Source: Treponema sp. (GTDB taxonomy: Bacteria; Spirochaetota; Spirochaetia; Treponematales; Breznakiellaceae). From it: a DNA stretch of 6,706 bases. The notes beneath the pieces are model-generated. The model saw only the letters and a list, made by a program, of their open reading frames with translations, ran no database searches and was not told where the DNA came from. Location of the stretch: positions 1 through 6,706 of the forward strand of contig JAISOR010000137.1 in the NCBI GenBank assembly GCA_031275535.1, written 5' to 3'. Made by a program: the position numbers and the translations under genes. Below, piece by piece: positions 1 to 5,391 of the stretch (positions within the stretch are counted from its first letter, which is position 1; the number at the start of each line of letters is the position of its first letter).

Positions 1-234
1 TTGGAGCATGAACGCTACCGGACGGTCTCCCTGACTAAGAAGGGCGCGCTTCAGGCGGCGGAGATCCGGGGCCGGCATGATTTTCTTACCGCCTTTCTGC
101 GGGATATTGTGGGAGTAGACGCCGGGACCGCTGAACAGGATGCCTGTAAAATGGAACATATCCTTTCGGAAGAAACGCTGAAAAAAATGAAGCTCCTTGC
201 TAAGTCAAAGAAAAAGCCCGGCCCCTCATCCTAA
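1..234 (+). CDS. DtxR/IdeR-family metal-dependent transcriptional repressor, C-terminal part (5' end outside window)
   Basis: This is the dimerisation and metal-binding end of a DtxR-type repressor, a cytoplasmic protein that binds operator DNA when loaded with Fe(II) or Mn(II). The frame is open to the left edge. The TTG at base 1 is probably an internal Leu codon, because the preceding winged-helix domain is missing. The visible 77 residues begin in the wing (VSLTKKG, 9-15) and continue into the dimerisation helices. By alignment from memory with diphtheria DtxR, the primary metal site reads C49-x-x-E52-H53 (DtxR Cys102, Glu105, His106). H26 matches ancillary-site His79. The other two ancillary positions are changed, to T30 (Glu83) and E45 (His98). 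The gene ends soon after this domain in a Lys-rich tail (KSKKKPG), so the SH3-like third domain of DtxR is absent, as in MntR and the shorter members. Its TAA overlaps the end of the minus-strand receiver relic. No terminator is evident. The family is clear, but whether it senses Fe or Mn is inference. Confidence 0.85.
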   Translation: MEHERYRTVSLTKKGALQAAEIRGRHDFLTAFLRDIVGVDAGTAEQDACKMEHILSEETLKKMKLLAKSKKKPGPSS

Positions 235-408
235 ACTAAAAAGGTATTTTCGGAACTTCGCCAATACATCGTTAAAATCCAATGGTTTGCCTATATGATC
301 GTTCATACCGGCGGCGAGGCGTTTTTCTATATCCTGCCGGAAAACATTGGCGGTCATGGCCGCGATGGGGATTTGTTTGGCGTAAATGTTGTCCATATAC
401 TGTATGAC
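226..408 (-). pseudogene. Relic of a response-regulator receiver (REC) domain, probably from a hybrid histidine kinase
   Basis: Read on the minus strand from about 408 to the TGA at 228-226, this frame encodes the last 60 or so residues of a CheY-like receiver domain. It contains IPIAAMTANVF with the conserved switch Thr (codon 354-352), AAGMNDHIGKPL with the conserved Lys (codon 288-286), and a final helix ending KYLFSLG. This form is typical of receiver domains at the C-terminus of hybrid sensor kinases. The acidic pocket, the phospho-acceptor Asp and everything before them are missing. Upstream of about 408 the frame runs antisense through the methyltransferase gene and no longer looks like a receiver. 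There is no plausible start codon or ribosome site for the fragment. It is therefore a 3' gene remnant, probably left by a deletion or insertion that placed the methyltransferase here. The region is about 46% GC against roughly 65% in the next gene. The exact left-over boundary is uncertain by about 15 bases. Confidence 0.8.
373..401 (+). promoter_or_regulatory. Candidate sigma-70-type promoter for the RNA methyltransferase gene
   Basis: A TTGTTT hexamer (373-378) is followed, after 17 bases, by TATACT (396-401). The -10 box matches the consensus at five of six positions and the -35 box at about three. Transcription would start near 408, just before the ribosome binding site of the methyltransferase. 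The site lies in the AT-richer receiver relic. The prediction rests on sequence alone. Confidence 0.4.
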
Positions 409-411
409 CAC

Positions 412-416
412 AAGGA
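412..416 (+). promoter_or_regulatory. Ribosome binding site AAGGA of the RNA methyltransferase gene
   Basis: AAGGA lies 6 bases before the ATG at 423. It supports that start over any downstream Met. It sits immediately beyond the last recognisable receiver-relic codon. Confidence 0.65.
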
Positions 417-422
417 ACAGAC

Positions 423-1190
423 ATGGGGCAAGAATTCGAGGATTACTACCGGGCCCGGTACGGCAGCCGCTGGGATTCTTTGCGGAAAAGCCTTCTGGAG
501 CCGCCGGCCATGACCGCCTACCGGGAGGGACTGTCCAGGCCCTACTATCTGGACCGGGCCTCAATATTGGCGGCCCGGTCCCTGCGGCTTCCCGAAAGGG
601 GAACCCTCCTGGACGCCTGTGCGGCTCCGGGGGGGAAAAGCCTGGTTATCGCCTCCGTGATGGGGCCGGACCTGTGCCTTTTGTCCAACGAGCTTTCCCA
701 TGAACGGCGGCGGCGGCTGGTACGTGTTCTGGACGAACACCTGGAGGGAGAACTCCGGGCCAGGGTACGGGTTTCCGGCTTTAACGCCGCCGCTTCCGCG
801 GCACGGAAAACGGAACATGGCCGTTTTTCGGGGATCCTCCTGGACGCCCCCTGTTCCGGCGAGCGCCACCTTATGCAAAACGAGAGGGCCCTGGCCGAAT
901 GGACCCCGGCCCGGCCCCGTTTCCTGGCCCGGCGCCAGTGGGCCCTCCTTTCGGCGGCCTTCCTGCTGCTGGAGGCCGGTTCTTCCCTGGTATACGCCAC
1001 CTGCGCCCTGGGGCCGGAGGAGAACGACGGCGTGGCCCTGCGGCTTTTGCGGAAATACAAGGACCGGGTCATTCAGGATGAACCGGATTTTACGGAGGGG
1101 GAAAGGACCGGATACGGCAGGATAATCCTGCCCGACGCATGTGAAGGCATGGGGCCCATGTATGTGGCCCGGTTCAGGAAAAGGGCCTAA
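423..1190 (+). CDS. RsmB/NOP2/Sun-family RNA (cytosine-5) methyltransferase, NSUN3/NSUN4-like compact form
   Basis: This cytoplasmic class I SAM-dependent enzyme is predicted to place m5C on rRNA or tRNA. The 255 residues are essentially one catalytic domain. SAM-binding motif I is DACAAPGGKS (64-73), followed by SNELSHER (88-95). Motif IV is DAPCSGERH (141-149) with Cys144, and motif VI is YATCALGPEEN (191-201) with Cys194, the presumed catalytic nucleophile of the family. Both family cysteines are present. The N-terminal NusB-like RNA-binding domain of true RsmB and a C-terminal PUA domain are absent. The ERH after motif IV, the opening YYRARYGSRW (9-18) and the ending with ILPD and GPMY resemble mitochondrial NSUN4/NSUN3 and their short bacterial relatives more than RsmB or RsmF. 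The ATG at 423 is supported by AAGGA. The stop overlaps the convergent ATPase gene by 4 bases (1187-1190). The family is secure, but the target nucleotide is unknown. Confidence 0.9.
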   Translation: MGQEFEDYYRARYGSRWDSLRKSLLEPPAMTAYREGLSRPYYLDRASILAARSLRLPERGTLLDACAAPGGKSLVIASVMGPDLCLLSNELSHERRRRLVRVLDEHLEGELRARVRVSGFNAAASAARKTEHGRFSGILLDAPCSGERHLMQNERALAEWTPARPRFLARRQWALLSAAFLLLEAGSSLVYATCALGPEENDGVALRLLRKYKDRVIQDEPDFTEGERTGYGRIILPDACEGMGPMYVARFRKRA

Positions 1191-1978
1191 GAGGGCAGGG
1201 GCGGAAAAACCAGCGGTATGGCCCCGTCTGCGGGATGGGGGGCAAGCTCCAGGGAAATATGGAAGATCTCCTTGAGCAGGTCCTGCCGCAGAACCTCCCC
1301 GGGCTTTCCCTGGACCGGAGCCTGTCCCCGGGAAAGGAGGATCATCCGGTCCGCATAGAGGCTGGCCAGATTAAGATCGTGGAGGCTCACCAGGGCGCTC
1401 TTACCCTCACCGGTCATGGCCCGGATAAGGTTCATCACCATACACTGATACTGGGGGTCCAGGTTGTTTACCGGTTCGTCCAGGAGGAAGAGCTTTGCCT
1501 CCTGGGCCATGGCCCGGGCTATAAGAACCCGCTGAAGCTCCCCCCCGGAAAGCCCCGTAACCGGGCGGTTCTCAAGGTCCCTGAGTCCCGCACTGATCAG
1601 GGCCCGGTCAACCGCGGACCGGTCCCCGGCCCCTTCGTTCCCAAACCAGCCCTGCCGGGAGAACCGTCCCTGGGATACCAGTTCCCGGACCGTAAAGGAC
1701 CAGCCCAGGGTCTGGCCCTGGAAAAGAAAAGCCATGGAAGCGGCCCGTTCCCGTTTACCCAGGCTATGCAGATCCCTCCCGTCCAGGAGAACCCTGCCGG
1801 AAAGGGGCCTTAAAAGCCCTCCCATGGTTTTAAGCAGGGTGGTTTTGCCGCCTCCGTTGGGCCCGGCCAGGACAATAAGCTCCCCGGGATTGACCTCCAG
1901 GGAAATATCCCGCAGGACCGCCGCGGAGCCATAACCGGCGCTAAGTTCCTCCACCCTAAGAAAAGGGCCCCCCCTCAT
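1187..1978 (-). CDS. ABC transporter ATP-binding protein, BtuD/FhuC/FecE type
   Basis: This is the cytoplasmic ATPase of the importer encoded by the two genes upstream plus btuF. With the ATG at 1978 it has 263 residues, normal for the family. Walker A is GPNGGGKT (39-46), with Gly where Ser is usual in GPNGSGKT. The Q-loop glutamine is Q87 (FLFQG), the signature is LSGGE (143-147), Walker B is LFLLDE (163-168) and the switch histidine is H200 (SLHDLN). The frame is open up to 2050, but the ATG at 1978 is preferred: it overlaps the permease stop as ATGA (1978-1975), and the protein then begins just before the first strand (FLRVEEL). A G7 run occupies codons 2-4. Expression probably depends on coupling to the permease, since only a weak GGGG lies upstream. 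The 3' end meets the methyltransferase gene tail to tail, with no visible terminator. Corrinoid, heme or ferric-siderophore substrates are all possible from this subunit alone. Confidence 0.95.
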   Translation of the reverse strand: MRGGPFLRVEELSAGYGSAAVLRDISLEVNPGELIVLAGPNGGGKTTLLKTMGGLLRPLSGRVLLDGRDLHSLGKRERAASMAFLFQGQTLGWSFTVRELVSQGRFSRQGWFGNEGAGDRSAVDRALISAGLRDLENRPVTGLSGGELQRVLIARAMAQEAKLFLLDEPVNNLDPQYQCMVMNLIRAMTGEGKSALVSLHDLNLASLYADRMILLSRGQAPVQGKPGEVLRQDLLKEIFHISLELAPHPADGAIPLVFPPLPS

Positions 1979-3030
1979 ATAAAGCGCCCCGGACGGCCGC
2001 CGAGCCGGACAAGAAGAAAGATGAAGAAGGGCGCCCCCGCCAGGGAACAAATAATGCCTATGGGAAGCTCCAGGGGCGGGAGGGCGCTCCGGGCGAGGAT
2101 GTCCGCCAGCAGGACCAGGAGCGCGCCCGCCAGGGCCGCGGCGGGAAGCAGCCGTTTATGGGAGGGGCCGGTGAACATCCGCACCCCGTGGGGGGCAATG
2201 AGCCCCACAAAACCGATAATCCCCGCGGAGGCTACGGCCGCGGCGGTGGCCAGGGAGGCCCCCAGGGCGATGATGATCCGGGCCTTCTTCACATCCACCC
2301 CCAGGCTCTCCGCCTCTTCCTCCCCCTGCAAAAGCAGATCCAGGGGCCGGCCGGAAAGGAAGATGATAAGGGAACCGGCGGCCATCACCGGAAGGGCGGC
2401 GGACAATTCCGCCCAGGAGGAGTTTCCCAGGCTCCCCAAAAGCCAGTAGTACACCCGGTGGAGATCCCGGTCTTTGAGTACCAGGATAAGGGAAAGGAGG
2501 GCCGAGAAGAAGGCCCCCAGGCTCGTTCCCGCCAGGAGCAGGGCCGCCGCGGGGGGGGGATTCCCGGCGGACCGGGAAATAGTAAAGGCCAGAAATACCG
2601 CGGCCAGGCTGCCCGCAAACGCGCAGAGGGCCGCCGGGGATATACCCGCGGCGGATACCAGGGCCGGCACGCGGAACCCCGTTACTATGGCCAGGGCGGC
2701 CCCCAGGGCGGCGCCGGAGGAGGCCCCTATCACATAGGGGTCCGCCAGGGAATTCCTAAAGAAGCCCTGGAAGGCCGCGCCGGATACCGCCAGGGAGGCC
2801 CCCACGGCCATGGCAAGAAAAATTCTGGGAAGCCGGATATCAAAGAGGATCAGGGAAACCGTCCCGTCCCCTTCCCCATGGAGGAAAAACAGGAGGGCCC
2901 GGTATATGTCCCGGGGCCCCAGAAAGACCGACCCGCCCATTATTCCCCAGAGCCCCCCCAGGAGCAGGGCTATGACGAGGGGGATCCATATTGGTATCCG
3001 GGGCCGTTTTATCATATTGAGATCGATCAT
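1975..3030 (-). CDS. FecCD/BtuC-family ABC transporter permease
   Basis: This is the inner-membrane channel subunit of a type II importer for cobalamin, heme or ferric siderophores. It has 351 residues, with many hydrophobic segments spread over the length as expected for the family's ten helices. Landmarks are RLPRIF (66-71), GAAFQGFFRNSLADPYVIG (84-102), the cytoplasmic coupling-loop region GEEEAESLGV (236-245), GFVGLIAPH (273-281) and a late ADILAR (309-314). The start at 3030 lies 13 bases after the stop of the peptidase gene. The only AAGG is about 16 bases away, so initiation is probably coupled to upstream translation. A second in-frame ATG at 3015 is possible, and there is no start codon further upstream before an in-frame stop. 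Its stop overlaps the ATPase start. A C9 run on the coding strand (2559-2551) encodes Pro158-160 between membrane segments. Confidence 0.95.
   Translation of the reverse strand: MIDLNMIKRPRIPIWIPLVIALLLGGLWGIMGGSVFLGPRDIYRALLFFLHGEGDGTVSLILFDIRLPRIFLAMAVGASLAVSGAAFQGFFRNSLADPYVIGASSGAALGAALAIVTGFRVPALVSAAGISPAALCAFAGSLAAVFLAFTISRSAGNPPPAAALLLAGTSLGAFFSALLSLILVLKDRDLHRVYYWLLGSLGNSSWAELSAALPVMAAGSLIIFLSGRPLDLLLQGEEEAESLGVDVKKARIIIALGASLATAAAVASAGIIGFVGLIAPHGVRMFTGPSHKRLLPAAALAGALLVLLADILARSALPPLELPIGIICSLAGAPFFIFLLVRLGGRPGRFI
2551..2559. repeat. 9-base G/C homopolymer inside the permease gene
   Basis: Nine consecutive G on the plus strand (C on the coding strand) encode Pro158-160 of the permease. 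It is long enough to be a candidate for replication slippage, which would shift the frame. Nothing else in the sequence shows that it varies. Confidence 0.9.
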
Positions 3031-3043
3031 ATCATGCCGGGCT

Positions 3044-4420
3044 TTACCTTAGCAGCCCCCGGGACTGCGTATCCCTGCCGGTTCCCAGGATCAGAAGTTC
3101 CGGGTGGTATTCGAAGTGCATGGTATCATACCGGGACCACCGGCCGCCCCAGATAAAGCCCTCTTCCTCAAAGGCCCGGATCACCGCCGGGGGCGGGTTT
3201 TGCCGTTTTTCGGCGGGTACGGAACGCCAGTCAATCCCCTTGGCGGCGGTCCATTGCCAGTAGGTTTCCATCCCCGCCCGGGCCTTCATCAGCAGATCCA
3301 CCGCCACCCCGTAGGAATGAAAACTGCGGCTTGCGCTGCCCGCCACGTTCCGCCAGTTCCACCCGGTAATACTCTCCAGGTTTTTGATCCAGTCCTGTAT
3401 GCCGGGATCGTCCTTCCTCAATTCCTGAATCCGCGCTTCCACCCGGCCCAGGGGCCCGGCGATGTCCCGGTGTATCTGTACGGGCCGCTCCAGAAAATCG
3501 ATCCATTCCTGGTTTGAAAAGGACTCTTCTTTGGTACGGCTCCGCCAGAGGGCTTCAAAAAACGGGGACCGGGCGGCGCCGGCATTCATGGGTATATTGT
3601 AGGGCCTGTAGGAACCGGAGGACTGCCGGCGGGAAATAACCTGATTGGCCGCATCCTGCCAGGGGCTCAGCTCCCCGGGGCTGCCGGGGGGTTCCGGGGA
3701 ATACCGGTACAGAAACTGGGGGCGAAACTCCTCCCGCCGGTCCAGGTCCTCCCGGGGGAGGAAGCGGCCCTGGGCATAGTACCAGCGGACCCCATCCATC
3801 TCCAGGGTCCAGTCCCCGTCCTGAAAGACCGGGGGACCAAAGCGGCCGCCATAGGCCGCGGCGAAGAGCCTCACCATATCCTCCGCCTGGCCTCCCCCCG
3901 CGGCCCGGCGCAGCTCCAGTTCCGCCAGCGCGGCCTCCGCCCAGGCCGCGGCCATCCCCTCGATGTCCCTGGACTTCATCCCCCGGGGAAGCAGGAGCCC
4001 CCCGCCGGGGAGGAAGCGCGCGCCCCGCAAGCGCCCTTCAAAGGCCCCGTTCAAATCCCCCGCTTCTTCCCGGCTGGTCCAGAAGGGGATGACCCTGCCG
4101 TCCATAAAGTCGGTCCGGGCAAGGAAGTCCTCAAGCGGCGGCGGCAGGCGGCCCTCCGCGAGGGAGGCCCCCACAAAAAAGGTATCGTAGGCAAGCAGGT
4201 CGGGCAGCGGTTTTTTATCCCCCAGGTCAAACAACTCACCCCCGCTTGTCCGGGCAATAGCCCTGGCCGCCCGCCAGGTATCACTTTTTTCGGCAAAATA
4301 GATGATCAGATTGGGCCCCGCCCGTTCATCGGGAATGAGCGCCAGGTCCCTCTGCAGCAGCGCGCACCCGGTCAGGCTGAGGATCATGGGCAGGAGGGAA
4401 CAGAATAGCGGCCTTTTCAA
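3044..4420 (-). CDS. Lipoprotein with flavodoxin-like domain fused to M15 (VanY-like) D-alanyl-D-alanine carboxypeptidase domain
   Basis: This 458-residue exported lipoprotein is predicted to cut peptide stems in peptidoglycan. With a TTG start at 4420 it opens as a classic lipoprotein signal: MKR, a hydrophobic stretch, then SLTGC with lipidated Cys19. Residues 37-170 resemble flavodoxin-like domains. They include the strand NLIIYFAE (37-44), ELFDL (62-66), YDTFFVGASL (78-87), RLPPPLEDFL (91-100) and GRVIPFWTS (108-116). The FMN-phosphate loop, usually S-x-T-G-x-T, reads AEKSDT (43-48), so FMN binding is doubtful. A linker domain with GDWTLEMDG (202-210) and GRFLP (218-222) follows. The peptidase part has SFHSYGVAVD (366-375) and DTMHFEY (432-438). 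H368, D375 and H435 fit the zinc ligands and D432 the catalytic acid of the M15B/VanY type. The TTG overlaps the btuF stop as TTGA. The frame is open to 4648, but that extension is antisense-like, Pro/Arg-rich and overlaps btuF. M12 (4387) would destroy the signal peptide. The peptidase assignment is strong, the flavodoxin fold moderate, and the role in transport is unknown. Confidence 0.85.
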   Translation of the reverse strand: MKRPLFCSLLPMILSLTGCALLQRDLALIPDERAGPNLIIYFAEKSDTWRAARAIARTSGGELFDLGDKKPLPDLLAYDTFFVGASLAEGRLPPPLEDFLARTDFMDGRVIPFWTSREEAGDLNGAFEGRLRGARFLPGGGLLLPRGMKSRDIEGMAAAWAEAALAELELRRAAGGGQAEDMVRLFAAAYGGRFGPPVFQDGDWTLEMDGVRWYYAQGRFLPREDLDRREEFRPQFLYRYSPEPPGSPGELSPWQDAANQVISRRQSSGSYRPYNIPMNAGAARSPFFEALWRSRTKEESFSNQEWIDFLERPVQIHRDIAGPLGRVEARIQELRKDDPGIQDWIKNLESITGWNWRNVAGSASRSFHSYGVAVDLLMKARAGMETYWQWTAAKGIDWRSVPAEKRQNPPPAVIRAFEEEGFIWGGRWSRYDTMHFEYHPELLILGTGRDTQSRGLLR

Positions 4421-5373
4421 TGCAGGATCCCGGATATGATCAGGACCGCGTCCGCCAGGCGGGGTCCGTAGCGGTTGATCATATCCGCGGGGACAAGCCC
4501 CTGATAGCCGGGCCGGGCCGCGGGGAGGGTTCCCCAGCCGGTACGCCGGGCCAGGGTTCCGGGGTCGAGGATAGTCCCGTGGTCGTCCGCTGCCAGGAGC
4601 CATTGGGGGCTCCTGAGCAGGACCTGTTCGGCGCTGACCTCCGGCCACTGTTCGTTTACATCGCTAAAGATATTGGTCCCCCCCCCAAGGCTGATGGCCT
4701 CGTTGATAAAGGTAGGCCCCCCGGCGGTCAGGAGGGGCTCATCCCAAACCTCCCAAAACACCCTGGGCTTTTCCTTTCCCTGCCAGCTTTTTTCCGCCCG
4801 GCCTATCTTTTCCCTCATGGCGGCGATGACCTCCTCCGCGCCGGAGGCCTTACCCGTAAGCCCCCCTATAAGGGCGATGGTGGTATAGATCTCCTCAAAG
4901 CTGCGGGGCTCCACCGCAAAGGAAGGGATACCAAGCCGTTCCAGGAAGCTGAGGATCCGCTCGTGCATATCCGCGGAAAGGAAAACCAAATCCGGTTTAA
5001 GCGCGGCAATCCGCTCTACGCTTATGGTGGCCCCGGAAAAGCCCCCTACCTTGTCCCGGTCCGCCGCTTCCGGCGGGTAGGTGCAGAATTCGGTTACCCC
5101 CACTACCTGGTCCCCTGCGCCAATGGCAAAGAGGATCTCCGTTACCGAGGGGGAAAGGCTCACGATCCGTTCAGCCCGGCCCCGGAAGGGGAAGCTCCGG
5201 CCCAGGGCGTCAACCGGCCCCGGCCTTTCAAGCGTTGCGGGGGCCTCCGCGGAGGCCCCCGGAGCGGCGGTCCCGGCCTTGGGAGTACAGGCCCAGACCA
5301 TCAGCAGGATCCCTATTCCCGCGGAAAACAGCGGGGGGATAAATTTTCCCCCCATGGCTCTGCTTCTATGCAT
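4417..5373 (-). CDS. btuF: BtuF-like substrate-binding lipoprotein of a cobalamin-type ABC importer
   Basis: This exported binding protein captures the substrate outside the inner membrane and delivers it to the permease and ATPase encoded downstream. It has 318 residues. A signal segment (about 11-28) ends in MVWAC with lipidated Cys29, a relaxed lipobox of the spirochaetal kind. An Ala/Pro-rich linker (31-55) follows, then a two-lobed class III binding fold. The first lobe carries SLSPSVTEILFAIGAG (72-87), TEFCTYPPEA (94-103) and ERIAALKPDLVFLS (120-133). The second has WEVWDEPLLTAGG (207-219), GGGTNIF (230-236) and WPEVSAEQVLLRSP (243-256). These blocks recall E. coli BtuF more than heme or siderophore binders, so cobalamin or another corrinoid is the preferred substrate. 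This is inferred from motifs only. The ATG at 5373 has a strong GAGGAGGAGG site. The gene follows truA after 18 bases, and its TGA overlaps the TTG of the peptidase gene. Confidence 0.92.
   Translation of the reverse strand: MHRSRAMGGKFIPPLFSAGIGILLMVWACTPKAGTAAPGASAEAPATLERPGPVDALGRSFPFRGRAERIVSLSPSVTEILFAIGAGDQVVGVTEFCTYPPEAADRDKVGGFSGATISVERIAALKPDLVFLSADMHERILSFLERLGIPSFAVEPRSFEEIYTTIALIGGLTGKASGAEEVIAAMREKIGRAEKSWQGKEKPRVFWEVWDEPLLTAGGPTFINEAISLGGGTNIFSDVNEQWPEVSAEQVLLRSPQWLLAADDHGTILDPGTLARRTGWGTLPAARPGYQGLVPADMINRYGPRLADAVLIISGILH
4678..4686. repeat. 9-base G/C homopolymer inside btuF
   Basis: Nine C on the plus strand (nine G on the coding strand) encode Gly230-232, the GGG before TNIF, a region that is Gly-rich in BtuF proteins generally. 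The protein motif only needs GGN codons, so the pure G run is a choice at the DNA level. It is a potential slippage site, but variation cannot be seen from one sequence. Confidence 0.9.
5238..5261. repeat. 24-base perfect palindrome in the btuF linker-coding region
   Basis: CGGGGGCCTCCG is followed directly by its exact reverse complement, so 12 pairs match with no spacer. It encodes residues 38-46 of the binding protein, in the low-complexity Ala/Pro linker behind the lipidated cysteine. The transcript could fold into a very stable GC hairpin about 110 bases into the btuF reading frame. No T-run follows on the coding strand, so it is not a standard terminator. Confidence 0.85.
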
Positions 5374-5380
5374 ATAAGGT

Positions 5381-5390
5381 CCTCCTCCTC
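5381..5390 (-). promoter_or_regulatory. Strong ribosome binding site of btuF
   Basis: GAGGAGGAGG on the minus strand ends 7 bases before the ATG at 5373. It fixes the btuF start against the downstream ATG at 5355. It is the best ribosome site in the minus-strand row and lies wholly in the 18-base gap after truA, so the binding protein can be initiated independently of truA translation. Confidence 0.8.
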
Positions 5391-5391
5391 T

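Noticed and set aside
545..1072. Minus-strand open frame inside the methyltransferase gene
   Set aside because: The product is an Arg/Ser-rich shadow, while the plus strand carries all the family motifs.
1191..1250. Possible terminator hairpin at the convergent end of the methyltransferase and ATPase genes
   Set aside because: Only a 4-base stem (CCCG/CGGG) is seen, with no T-run on either strand, and it lies inside the ATPase coding region.
1503..1514. 12-base palindrome GGGCCATGGCCC
   Set aside because: It is short, lies in ATPase coding sequence, and is expected by chance at this GC content.
1979..2050. N-terminal extension of the ATPase gene
   Set aside because: It lies inside the permease 3' end, and the residues do not fit the start of an ABC ATPase. 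The ATGA overlap gives a better start.
2158..3156. Long plus-strand open frame antisense to the permease (332 codons)
   Set aside because: Its translation is Gly/Gln/Arg-rich low-complexity sequence without any domain, as expected opposite a GC-rich membrane protein gene. The minus-strand permease is unmistakable.
4421..4648. N-terminal extension of the peptidase gene
   Set aside because: It overlaps the 3' third of btuF, encodes Pro/Arg-rich sequence, and would bury the lipoprotein signal.
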